Positions 32,000-42,900 of a stretch of 64,000 nucleotides of DNA are shown here, piece by piece (position 1 is the stretch's first letter; each line of letters starts with the position of its first letter). This stretch comes from Spisula solida (taxonomy: Eukaryota; Mollusca; Bivalvia; Venerida; Mactridae), in the NCBI GenBank assembly GCA_947247005.1, contig OX365946.1:12532453-12596452 (forward strand). The letters run 5' to 3'. Position numbers and translations under genes: made by a program. The notes below the pieces were generated by a model. That model did no database searches. It was given only the letters and a program-made list of their open reading frames with translations, and had not been told where the DNA came from.

Positions 32000-33710
32000 A
32001 GTTTTGTATAGATCAACACTGACTGGTTTGATGTTAAATCCGGTTTAAGACAGGGTTGTATCCTGTCTCCTCTTTTGTGATACTGGCAGAGAATGAACAT
32101 GACTTGCAATTATTGTTAAGTGCATTGAATGATTGGTGTACACGAAATCATATGTCTATAAATGTTAATAAGAGCAATGTAGTTCATTTTCGTACTCTGT
32201 CTACTCCAAGATCTATTGTTGTTTTCAAAGTTGGTGATAATGTACTAAACTATACTATGCAATATACATATTAAGGTCTTGTACTCCATGAACATTTAGA
32301 TTATAGCATTACTGCAAAGATGGTTGCTCAGAGTGCTGGTCGCGCGCTGGGTCTTCTCATAGCCAAATGTAAGCTTATAGGAGGTGTTCCTTATAATGTT
32401 TTCACCAAATTATACGATACGGTTGTCTGGCCAGTTATCTCATACGGAGCGGCAATTTGGGGAAACAAAACTTTCTCATGCATAAATACTATACACAACA
32501 GCGCTATGAGGTTTTTTCTTGGTGTCGGAAAGTATACACCTAATGCAGCCGTGTCGGGTGATATGGGTTGGACTCCACCTTTTATCCGCCAGTGGAAAAC
32601 CATTTCAACATTTTGGTCTCGTTTATCAACTACGAACTCATCGATATTAAATAAGCGTATCGCACTCTGGGCAAACCAACAACCAATTAAGTGTAAAAAC
32701 TGGTATTATATTGTTAAAAAGCAATTCTGTGATATTCACCTGAACCAGTTCTGTGATATTTCTGTGCCAATACCAACGTCTTCATTTGTATTACAGGTTC
32801 CAGACAATCTATTTTACAAATATGCTAATGACTGGTATTCTAGTATTAACAGTATTACCGGTGTATCCGACAGAGGCCGAAATAAACTTAGAACGTATTG
32901 TACTTTCAAACATAGTTACGAAGTTGAGAATTATTGTAATATACTATTGCCTTTAAGACATAGATCAGCCTTTTGTAAATTAAGATGTGGAGTTGCTTCA
33001 ATACGCATTGAGACAGGGCGGTATGAAGGCTTGCCATTAACGGAACGCATTTGTCAAAATTGTCAAGTTTTAGAAGATGAAGCTCGTGTTCTTTTAAGTT
33101 GTGATTTATACACAGATTTAAGAAATACCTTGTATGAACAGGTCGCAACTATTTGTCCTGATTTTTATTCTCTGAATGATTTAATGAAACTAAGGGTTCT
33201 TTTTACTGAGAAAAACGCTATAAGAATTTGCGCCAAAACCTGTTTTATGATTTTACAAAGACGACATTTTTATCTGTGTAAATAATGTATTCATACTATC
33301 TTATTAATTATTGCCAGCTTTATTGACATCTAAGGGAATGTTGTTAATCAGTTCATCTACGGTCTGACCGGGGTGATAAATGATCTATTAATACTATTTT
33401 TTAATTAGCGCATTAGTGCCTCATTTACAAATCTCAGCTTCTTAAATTAAAAATTTAACTATATTTTAATTCAACGTATTAACAACATTCTCTTAGTTTT
33501 AATTTTGTATATAAATTAATGTTTATTGTTTATAAATAGTGATATAGCACTGTTTATAGGACAGTTCATAGTACAAGCTAGTCATATAGTGATTTTATGA
33601 TAATCAGATTATTTTAAGATTTGATAATTGTTATGTACATTTTATCTATTCTGCTTATGTCGTATGTTATATGTATGTACATAAATGAGACGAAATAAAG
33701 AATATATATA
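32000..33710 (+). pseudogene. LINE 3' half (RT motif B onward) with internal deletion of motif C
   Basis: Reading starts near DVKSGLRQGCILSPLL (motif B) and jumps straight to VILAENEHDLQLLLSALNDW; the YADD-bearing block is deleted at about 32080. A stop then separates this from the long frame 32320-33285 (321 residues): SAGRALGLLIAKCKLIGGVP, KLYDTVVWPVISYGAAIWG, and a C-terminal RICQNCQVLEDEARVLLSCD zinc-knuckle-like part. The 3' UTR ends near 'gagacgaaataaagaatata' (about 33705). The element is on the host gene's strand and is inactive because the catalytic aspartates are gone. Confidence 0.8.
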
Positions 33711-34320
33711 GATCTGATCTAGCCTAGTTGTATCAATATTTTGTACAAACTCTTCAGCTTGGGAGGACATTGATAAACTTGTTTGCAAACACAATCAAAG
33801 CAATTCAAGATATAGTTTGACTAATAATAACATATAATGATAAGTGGTACGTTTTAACAAAAATACTAAATTAAGTACCAAGAATTATATGACTTAATTA
33901 AGTTAATCATTGACATTGTACTTCCACAGCTAAAAATATAAATAATAGATATACATGTAGTAGGAAAATATGTACAGTAATTCACCACAGGTTCTGGAGA
34001 TAAATATGATATTTTTAAAATCTACAACTCATTTCTGTTCACTACATCATGTACATGTACTAAATTCCTGGGGATTTGCCAAACTACAAATCATTTAATG
34101 CAACCGGACACAATTTCCAACATACTCAAAGAATTCAAACAATGGCTTTTAAACACTCCCATCCTATCATATGCTGTTTATGGATTGTTCCTATATCACA
34201 ATTGTCCTTCTGTCACAAAATTTGACAAAGTTTTATTGGAAAATGTAGTAGAACTTCCAGATTAAGTTAACAACACACGGTCTAAGGAATAGTAGTTTTT
34301 TAGTACAGATGATTTGGCAG
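33711..34320 (+). other. End of intron 5, no gene seen
   Basis: AT-rich sequence with no recognised element. It leads up to a small GGGGATTTTGTCC repeat and then to the stalk exon. Confidence 0.5.
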
Positions 34321-34432
34321 GAGGGGATTATGTCTGAAGGGGATTTTGTCCAGCCATGAAATTATATGAAGGGGATTTTGTCCACCCTGAGAAACTTATG
34401 AAGGGGATTTTGTCCTAGGGGGATTATGTCCT
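34321..34432 (+). repeat. Short direct repeats GGGGATT(A/T)TGTC
   Basis: Five copies of GGGGATTTTGTC or GGGGATTATGTC occur in about 110 bases, three of them preceded by TGAA. Spacing is irregular. No known role; it sits about 330 bases before the stalk exon. Confidence 0.65.
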
Positions 34433-34756
34433 ACAATCCTTAAACAAGACATAGCTTTAAAAATATTTTATGATAAGCACGGATACTTGTTCACTAATCT
34501 TATCAGAAAAATAAGTACACAATCATCACAATGGTTGTGAAGGGTGTTATCACATTGTAATGAAATCTGATTGTCCTGCTACATAGCTTTAATAGCTAGA
34601 TGTGGAAAATTCCAGCAAATTTTAACACATATTGGTCTAGTTATCGGTCAATGCATACATGCACATATATTATCTATATAAGTTCAAATGTTGCGTTTTC
34701 AATGCCACCCAGTGTATGAACATATAAAAATGAAAGTTAAAAATTGTACACGATAG

Positions 34757-34966
34757 CGCCCAAGAAGTCGTTCGTAACAGTCACGTGTAACAAACTGCAA
34801 CAACTATCAACAACCACCCTAGCCTCAACAACTTCACCAACGCCAACTACTCCGGTGGAAGAGACGACTGCTAGAACAACTACAGTATCACCAGCGCCAG
34901 TGACAACATCACCACATACAGGTTCCACACCTATGGTCACTGATCCTCTAGACGCATCCAACGCTA
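34757..34966 (+). CDS. Exon 6: Ser/Thr/Pro-rich stalk
   Basis: The frame reads LSTTTLASTTSPTPTTPVEE, then TTARTTTVSPAPVTTSPHTG and STPMVTDPLDASNA, ending at a GTATGT donor in phase 1. Such mucin-like stretches carry O-glycans and lift receptor domains off the membrane. Two phase-compatible acceptors exist: ACGATAG (start 34757) and GTAACAG (start 34781). Neither has a strong pyrimidine tract, so the 5' edge is uncertain by 24 bases. Confidence 0.65.
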
Positions 34967-35394
34967 GTATGTATGGTTCTTCATTGGTGTATAGTAATAT
35001 AATTTATGATTACAGGTCAATTACTATCAGAATGACAGTTGTCTCTTCTTGATGCATATATATTTAACTAGGTACTAATTTAAAAGTAAAAAACAACTAC
35101 ATGATTACAAGTCCTTTATACCAAACATGAGTATGAAGGTCCAATGCAAATATAATATAGCTCAACTTAGTGCATTCAGTTCGAGCTGAATCCATGCAGT
35201 TGTTTCGGAAGAGATTTTGTTTAAATAAATTGTTGACGGGTAACTGATCCACTGATCCTTAAATTGCCAACCTTGAGCAAATTTGTGCTCAGGTGAGCTA
35301 AAATGTAATTGGTTTTTTTTCAAAATTAAAATTTACGTTTGTTCTTTGCGATCGACTAAGACATGGATCAACATTATGTCGCTTTCTATTTCAG

Positions 35395-35482
35395 ACATTG
35401 GATTGATTGTCGGTGTTGTGATTGGCTGTATTGTACTTATTGTGTTGATTGTGGCTGCCGCTGTATATTGCAGGAAAAACTT
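35395..35482 (+). CDS. Exon 7: transmembrane segment
   Basis: After TTCTATTTCAG the frame reads (N)IGLIVGVVIGCIVLIVLIVA then AAVYCRKN, a single hydrophobic helix of about 24 residues followed by a basic stop-transfer sequence. The exon ends in phase 2 at GTGAGT. If that donor is not used the protein stops two codons later (TTG TGA). The orientation is type I: ectodomain outside, short tail inside. Confidence 0.75.
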
Positions 35483-35852
35483 GTGAGTTTCTTTCTAACT
35501 TTAAGTTAATTCAAATGACAAAGTTACAACGCTTATAAAATGTTCTTGTCAGTGTTACGTTGTTAGGAAAGTTCTAATTGCTACCGAACACATTGCACAA
35601 GAACGTTTTGTATGAGACACTGACGACAGTTCTCCTTTTTAATTATGTAGCAAGGAATTACTGGTACCATTTTTATTTCATCTTTGGTATGACGAATCCT
35701 AGAATCGAACACAGGGACCTCACGCGCTCGAACCGTAATAAAATACAGGGTAAAATTCATATTAAATATTGTATGAATTGTCAATATACAAGGTGTAAAA
35801 TGAATTCTAAGAATAGGCGTTACATTAAAACGATCGTTTTGTTGTTTTTCAG

Positions 35853-35867
35853 TGCTAATAACATAAA
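35853..35867 (+). CDS. Possible 15-base microexon of the cytoplasmic tail
   Basis: TTTTTCAG precedes and GTAAGT follows 15 bases that fit the phase-2 reading frame, adding F-ANNI. Both splice sites are strong for so short an exon. Evidence is splice-site quality and phase only. Confidence 0.35.
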
Positions 35868-35994
35868 GTAAGTATGTGTTGTATTTATCTTATATATTCC
35901 AAACGAATTCTAGCATTATTTGTTAACATAACATATAAATTTCTGAATAGACTACTATATAGCTACATATAATGTATATATAATATATTTTCAG

Positions 35995-36004
35995 TGCGAG
36001 GTAA
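35995..36004 (+). CDS. Possible last coding bases and stop
   Basis: After TATTTTCAG the phase-2 frame reads (N)AR followed by TAA at 36002-36004. The same place also offers a GTAACA donor at 36001, in which case only six bases would be exonic and the tail would continue downstream. No polyadenylation signal was convincing within the next kilobase. Confidence 0.25.
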
Positions 36005-36596
36005 CATGTAGTCATGGTGCAAGCTTGGTTGTTGATTGGAGTGTACTAGCTAGCATACATGTATATAATATACAAGTCAAATAGTTTTCTGCTGGCAGAT
36101 GATTTAGTTGTATTGTTTAGGATGTGTTTTGTGCAGCTTGGATGCTGATCGAATTTATTCCGGTGTATGTTTAAATATAACTGTCCAAATAATTCAAATA
36201 CATGACTTGTAATATCGGACAATTCCGATTAATCTAACATAACCAACTATAATATGTAACAGTAATTTTGAACTTTATCACAACATTACAACAAATGTCA
36301 TGATGAGATATAAATCGTATTCACGGTTTAAACCAACATATATCCTCTAATTATTTGGTTTTGTTATGTGCCGAGCGAATGATCAACAAAGAATGTGAAA
36401 AACATTTATCATGTATCAATATACCATGCTTCTGTTAATCCAGCAATGTGTTCTCTACGGGATGTACTCCGTTGCCCACTATATTTATCATTGACCGGGA
36501 AGCGCACACGCCGAAAATGTGTGACTTTAGATTCTAATGATGTTGGCATTTGTTTATTCTGTTTGTGACAATTGTAATCAGATGTTAAAAGTATAG
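36005..36596. other. No gene seen
   Basis: Candidate 3' UTR or intron of the receptor gene. AT-rich; no repeat or ORF recognised. Confidence 0.4.
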
Positions 36597-36694
36597 GTTA
36601 TAGATCATGTCTTAGAATTATAAACAAATTAGTGCAAGAGAGCGAATCGATCACTGCACTAAATTTGTTTATAGTTCTAATATGTGATCTATAA
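36597..36694. repeat. Hairpin of about 98 bases
   Basis: GTTATAGATCATGTCTTAGA with AATTATAAACAAAT pairs with ATTTGTTTATAGTTCTAA and TATGTGATCTATAAC at the far end; the loop holds 'gcaagagagcgaatcgatca'. Possibly a tiny MITE. It directly abuts the TTA-flanked element at 36703. Confidence 0.65.
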
Positions 36695-36702
36695 CGGGCT
36701 TA

Positions 36703-38596
36703 TGCTGCGTTTACAGTCAGCCACGATGCCCACGATATCCGCGATTTGACAATATCGTGGAGCTCCACGATTAATTGCATCAAATTTAATTTTACTACGC
36801 TGTCCTACGCTTTGTTACGTTGTGTTACTACTGGTTGCGCTTTCTTACGATACCAACACGATTCATGTCAAGATCTGCCACGAATTACATCGCGTTCTTT
36901 TACGTTCTCTTGCGACAACCACGATATGCTTTCACGTTTTATTACGTCTTATTACGTTCTGTTAAGGTCTCTTACGCTCTTCAAGTTATGCTGAGCTGTC
37001 CTACGATTAATGTCCACGACTTGACAAGATGGTCACGTTTTGAGTACGATTGAATGCATAAATAGGATGGGAGATGGACCCATTCTATAAATATTCCACA
37101 AAGGAACAAGCTATGCATTAAAGAGATGACGATGTCGAATTCGCAATATTTATGTGTTCCTGCATTGCTAATATTCAACAGTGGCAACAAGGTATGTAGC
37201 CGGGAAGACTATATGAGAAGTAAAGGAGAATAAGAAATAGATGGCTTAGGACCTACTGTGTAGACCATGGTTTGGTGTAAATAGAAATAACCTAGCGGTT
37301 CAATATTTCCAACAAAGAAATCAGGCTTGATGATGTTAGCACCTTCGTCAACTTATAGGATGATACGTCTATTTGATGATATTCTAAAAAGCAAACATAG
37401 AGAGAAAATGTATTAAATGAGAACCCTTATCACATGGACTGGAGCTGACACTCATACTCAAACATCTTATCACTTAATTATAAATTACTTTTACTATACT
37501 ATGCCTTCATATATAATCGTTTCTTCTATTTTGTTCAAGGAGTTACATATACATGTATTCTCTTGTTTTGAAGATTGAAAACTAATTGCAGACAAAATCA
37601 ATAAGCGTATCACATGCGATAGGCGTTTTTGAATGGCCAATATTATAACCCCCTAAAGCCAGCACACACAGGTAGCTCGAGGGACTGTAAATGTCTCACT
37701 TCGGTGGTATTTGTAGATGCTTGAACTTGGTGCCATTTGTCATATGAACAAACTGTATCCATTATGTTTGCATGGTGCAACCGCAAAATATCCTTTGTCC
37801 GGATGTTCATGATTGTTGTCGACTCTATGCTATTCAAAGATGAAGAGGTTGGCTTTCAGGGACTCTGTGATATTCTCTGCTTGAATGTCACTGAATGAGG
37901 TTGCTACCCCGACTGTTTCCCGAGTGGTAGTCTGATATGCCAATTCCTTTTGTGAAGTAGATGGTCTTTCCATTGCCTGCGTGAACTTACAGTTATTGGT
38001 GTTGGTAAGACGGTTTGACAATCTGATAATTCCTCGCAGATTATTTTCTTCGTTTTTAGGCGAATCGTCACACCGCGACCCAAACAATGCTTGAAACGCA
38101 TCGGAACTTACCCAGACTTAGGAGAGCGCCACAAAGCGTAGGAGCAAATCGGGATGATCTTACCAGACCTTGTCGCATCGTGATTAAATTACTGATAGTA
38201 CCCTTCCTATCTTGACCAAACGTAGCAGATTGTAATAGAGCGAGGTGGAATCGTAATGCAACTTTACGCATCGCGTTTCCAAGTACATCAAGATCCCCTA
38301 CGATGAAGCATCAAGGTCTGACACGCTACGTTAAGGCCTGACAAGTTTTAATGCGCTCCACTACGATCAGCACGTTCCATCACGCTCTCTCAAGATCAAA
38401 GTTGAATCGGGACAATCGTGGTCAAATTTTTGACTGTCAAAAATTTTGACACGATGCTTACGATGCTCGCGATCCCACCAAGTTCCCCCACGATCATTAC
38501 GATTCAATTCCACGACCTCCGACGATCCCCCACGCTCACCACGATACTTTCCAATCGTGGTCATAGTGGCTATCGTGGCTGACTGTAAACGCAGCA
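36703..38596. mobile_element. 1.9 kb TIR element with TTA target duplication (PIF/Harbinger-like by TSD)
   Basis: Left end TGCTGCGTTTACAGTCAGCC (then ACGAT) is mirrored by GGCTGACTGTAAACGCAGCA ending at 38596. TTA flanks both sides (36700-36702, 38597-38599), the target size typical of PIF/Harbinger elements. The interior is crowded with CACGAT, TTACG and TACGCT words in both orientations, especially in the outer 400 bases. No transposase or Myb-like ORF is visible, so it is non-autonomous. Confidence 0.75.
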
Positions 38597-38754
38597 TTAT
38601 ACATCAAACGCGGTATTGGGACCTGTGTCACTGAATGTAAACAGGCAGACCACGTTTAAAACTATAGGGATATCGGAAAAAGGATTATCTTTACAATGAG
38701 CACCGAGATTCAAATTGACTTGGTGGATAATAGTAACCATACAACTCATCTAAT

Positions 38755-38820
38755 GAAATGGCCCAGTGGTTTAGCGACTGGGAAAAATTGGTGTTTGAGT
38801 CAATGCTTATTTTCAGATCG
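38755..38820 (+). mobile_element. Decayed tRNA-like sequence
   Basis: TGGCCCAGTGGTTTAGCGAC is a good A box; GGTGTTTGAGTCAATGC is a weak B box about 30 bases on. Probably the remains of a SINE head. Confidence 0.35.
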
Positions 38821-38829
38821 TAAATGAAG

Positions 38830-40490
38830 TGTGAAGCAACAATACGTTTGTGTAATATTTATTTATTATTGTTTTTACTTATTATTGTCACATAAATCCA
38901 ATGTATTATGCGAGTATTGTTTGAATTCTTATAAATCTGCCAACACATTTTATTACATGAACAAATCGTACTGTGAGAGAGACGTATATCGTGCCAATAG
39001 TGATTAACCTCCTGAAACTTCAATCAGGTTGAAGATCACGAGACAAACAAAAGCAATGCATGTACATGTATCACATTTTATAAATACTTACATAAAAGGA
39101 AAAAAGGAAGCAGACGAAGAATCGAACACCAACTAGGCGACCAACTATTCATGTACACTATGACGTTTGATGTCGGTTAAATTAGTACAAATGTTTGAAT
39201 AGAAAAGAAATAATGCAGTACCCTGTGTGTAGACTTATCATACCCATGTAATTTGCCTGTGTACGCTACCATTTTCATTTAAAGTCTGTTTGTAATTACC
39301 GCTTGTGTATGGCCGGTGAGTGGGGTATGATTGTGTCAGCATTTGATTCGACCTTTTAGAAGTTATCTGTCCGTGTCAGTCACCGATCTTACATGCATTA
39401 CATGATGATTTATTATTGTAGTACTGACCAGGTTAGATCCATGTTTCCATATTGCTTATTTACGCTGCTGTAGCGAGTAATTTCTCATGTCTTTGTAAAA
39501 ATAAGTAAACCGGACCTGACGTCATTCTGCGCGTGCGCGCACTCTGTTGGTAAACAAACGCTGTTTACATTATATTTTCTGCAGCTGTTAGTTTATTAAA
39601 ACTGCCCTTTTCAATTATTCTACAATTCGTTGGAGCCTTATACTAGGTAATTAGTTGTATTTAATGATGTTACGTATATTTACAGCCAAATTTAACTGAA
39701 GTTCATTCAACTTAACAATTTTATTCGCAGAATTCAACGTTCTAGATTCCGCGAGATTCCGCCGTTGATGCAGATTTCTGCTGCTGGCGGAATTCCGCGG
39801 ATGCGGAATTTATTAGGTATAAAAGGGAAAATTCTTTGTTATTTGGCAGATCAGACTTTACTTTGATTGGGTAGGACACGTTTTTATTTTCTTCTCAGAT
39901 TAAGTTTGGCTTTTATTTGCACTGTTTATTCATTGACTTTTATCATTTGTTAGGCTATTTAAGTATTTTGTGACATTACTGAGATATTTGCTAAATTGCT
40001 TCTTGTGTGTTTAGACGTTTTTTAAGTACATTATATTGCATTGATAGTTGAATAAATCTACAGTCTATCTTCAGCCTACTCTTTCGTTTGTCGTTTTATA
40101 CTTTATTATTTGATAAACTGTGTCGGCGACTTGCCTCCTCAAGCAGCCTTCGTGTGGTCGCGACAATACATCTGCTCTACCCAAATCGATGTAATGGTCA
40201 GTGATTTCTGTTTATATTGACATTGCACATTATCGGCTGGAGTTATTGTCGAACACTTTTGACCTGTCGCTAATTAATCCCCGTGTGTTTTCGTTTTCAG
40301 TAAGAATATTTTGATGAGTTAAAATAACAACTCTGATAGGACAACGAATAAGCATGGATATTCATGGGTGACACTTTAAAAGTGATAGGCAATATTCCCG
40401 TCCGATTTTGGATGCCTTTCAAATACTTTTGTTTGCAAACAATAGCATACCAATGGAGTAATGCGAGTGAAATTAGACAAGGTTATATGT
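38830..40490. other. No gene seen
   Basis: The stretch has a GC-richer patch at 39518-39560 (tgacgtcat then gcgcgtgcgcgc) that looks promoter-like but leads to no recognised exon, and an imperfect palindrome built from ATTCCGC words at 39748-39815. Otherwise AT-rich. Confidence 0.4.
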
Positions 40491-40491
40491 A

Positions 40492-41777
40492 CAGGGTGAT
40501 CCAAAAAGCATGTCCCACAAACAATGTTCAATAGTTTTGCGAATTTCGGTAGCATACATGTAGATATTGTTTTGGTATTGGCAGAAAGAATATCTAATAT
40601 ATTTTTTGTTGAATATAAAGACGACCGTCATATACTGTCATAGTAACCATGGTAACCTGATCAGCAGTGCCATCATATTGTAAGAGTTCCAAGATGGCTG
40701 AAAACGCAGAAACTGTAAATGTGTACTATACAGTAGGCAAATAGCCCGTATCTGATAGAACTTTGAATACAAATTCATCAGTTTCATACGGAAAGCAATT
40801 AGAAGACGTGTGTCCAAGTTGAAGACGCAATGGACTGTGAGCATCATCATCAAGTTGTAGGGGAAATCCCAAATGCGATGTTACATGTGTTATGAAGGAT
40901 ACATCTAATAATACAGCAGATCTTATGTTGTGAATTGAAAAGATAACTGGTGCAAAGATTGTTTCACACTCGCTAATGCTGTGCTGGACAATTTACGACT
41001 GATATTAGTTTTTTGTGATCGGCGATTGCTCTTACGTCAACGCATGCATGGCCTCCACGTTCGCCTGCTCTTAGTCCATTGGACTTCTTCTTATGGAGTT
41101 CCTTTTTGAAGAAAGTGTGTTATCCCAAACCAACCACTTTGCTTGATTTTAAAGAATAAGTAGCAGACAAATGTGTTTGATCATTCTATGAGCGAGTACA
41201 GTGGCGTAATTCAGAACTTTCGACGTCGTCACACTGGTATGGAAAAATGTGGTGGTAACTTCGCGCATCTCTTATGAATTTGTATATTAAAAGTAGGGTA
41301 AAATGTTTGTTTAACAACATCTTTCATGTACAGGGTGTCTCAAAATACATGTCCGCTTGTTGAAGCGCAATAGCATTGCAAAATTAATTCGTACATGATA
41401 ATCATAGCCTCATTTAAAAGATCAATTTAATAATTACTTGATTAACTATATCATTTATCAATGCAGGAACAGTGGATGACGCGATATACGTCAGGACAAT
41501 GTCATTGGCAACGAACGTTCTAAATTGCCAGAAGAGGCCGAAAACGTGATTGTACGGGAACATGAGTTAACTTTATATCTTTAGTGGTATTAGTAATATT
41601 AAGCTGTGCACTATTATGCTCACAAAGCTCGAGAAACGGATGAGCGTTTGTGAGCAAGTATGGAAAATAAAATTGAACACATTTTTGGGGAAAAGAAAAT
41701 CAACTAATTGGGACTTGAAAGTTGATAAAGTATATGCTTTAATTGTTATTTTTGGGATATGTTTTTGGACCACCCTG
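40492..41777 (+). mobile_element. Mariner-like element remains (TIR CAGGGTG..CC), possibly two abutting copies
   Basis: Left TIR TA|CAGGGTGATCCAAAAAGC at 40492 and right TIR GTTTTTGGACCACCCTG|TA ending at 41777. A second left-type TIR, TA|CAGGGTGTCTCAAAATAC, lies at 41331 and pairs equally well with the same right end. From 41049 a frame reads WPPRSPALSPLDFFLWSSFL then KKVCYPKPTTLLDFKE, the classic block around the last catalytic acidic residue of mariner-type transposases. Stops and frameshifts make it dead. Confidence 0.75.
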
Positions 41778-41999
41778 TATATTAGCTGATAATTGCTAGA
41801 ATAACAGTACGATTTAGGGGGTAGGCGGGTCAATTTTTCCATATTTGCAAAAATATATGAATAAGTGGTCCAAAAGTTTGAAAATCTCTGGCTTTGATTG
41901 GACAAAAAAGGAGGGTAAACTATAAACATCAATCGAGTTGTAATTCCACATGTCGTGAGTCTACTACGGCGGTATTTATATAGGGTAACAGCCTGCGAA

Positions 42000-42498
42000 G
42001 GCACAAAAATGTATGTCTGTAAACAGGGACAAACAAGAAACACCACGCCAGTCAGTAGGTTAAACGTTGACTTTTAATATGACAATTCACAAAACGGCAA
42101 TTGGGTATCAATATACCAGTCCAAAGAAACATTAAATACAACATTAAGACATGAATGAAGAATAAATGAACTAACCTCAAAAGCACAAAATGTATGTCTG
42201 TAAGACAGTGACATACAAGAAACACCACGCCAGTCAGAAGGTTAAACGTTGACTGACGTGTAAGGGTATTCTGTCTTCAGTGGACCGAGACAAAAGCCAA
42301 AACGAGGCAATGTCCAGTGAAATGTATGGAAGCGGTGAAATGCCATGCCGTTAGTAATGATATGAAATCGATGAAAAATTGTATGATTAATGTATGATAT
42401 AGACTGTATATAATAAAGTACATAAATAATTGATAATACAATACAATAATAAATAAGGTCAATATGACCTCGTGACATACTTCCCCCCTTGTGGAATG
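42000..42498 (-). mobile_element. LTR retrotransposon edge: LTR and polypurine tract
   Basis: On the minus strand ACAAGGGGGGAAGTA is a polypurine tract directly followed by TGTCACGAGGTC, the usual TG start of an LTR. The LTR would extend from 42477 down to about 42000; its other end is not settled. It contains a direct repeat of about 70 bases ('atgtatgtctgtaa...caccacgccagtcag') at about 42008 and 42189. No internal coding region is left next to it, so it may be a solo LTR with a fragment of internal sequence. Confidence 0.6.
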
Positions 42499-42900
42499 TC
42501 GCCCGACATTCACAAAAGAAATAACTAGCGGTGAGCAGCATGTCAGCATAAATGTAACAGAATAGACTGTAAACTACTAAACTATTGCAAGAGTACTTGT
42601 AAATTTGTAAATACACTGTAATGAATACTACAAAATATAAAACAAGTTACTCCTACAAACTATTAACAGTGCTACTCCTAGCTACTTTAACTACTAACAA
42701 TAAACTAATGTTAGATGACAATAAAAGATCAATTCATTGCAGATGTGCACTATCTGCAGCAAATTCTAACATAATATACTTTAAGGTACTATATAACATC
42801 CAAATTAAAACAACAACAATTATGGTTACAACAACAATGTTACCACAGAGGACACACAGCATGTAAAAACGGGTTTAAGTGCAAATAATATTTTATTATA

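Larger units (their letters stand above)
8180..36004 (+). other. Gene model: secreted/type I membrane protein with CUB-like and two LDLa modules
   Basis: Exons join in order as signal peptide, linker, CUB-like domain, LDLa 1, LDLa 2, Ser/Thr/Pro stalk and transmembrane segment. All junctions up to the membrane exon are phase 1, with GT donors (gtaagt, gtaagt, gtaagt, gtaaat, gtaatt, gtatgt) and AG acceptors. This is the symmetric-exon pattern known for shuffled extracellular modules. The predicted ectodomain is disulphide-rich and N-glycosylated, with two calcium-binding LDLa repeats that usually bind basic ligand patches. The ligand is unknown. The fifth intron (15226 to 34756 or 34780) is full of nested mobile elements. 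The cytoplasmic tail is uncertain: two tiny exons would end it after a few residues, or further exons may exist downstream. Confidence 0.7.

Noticed and set aside
39518..39560. CpG-rich promoter-like patch (tgacgtcat, gcgcgtgcgcgc)
   Set aside because: No exon, ORF or conserved sequence was found on either side, so it was not called as a promoter.
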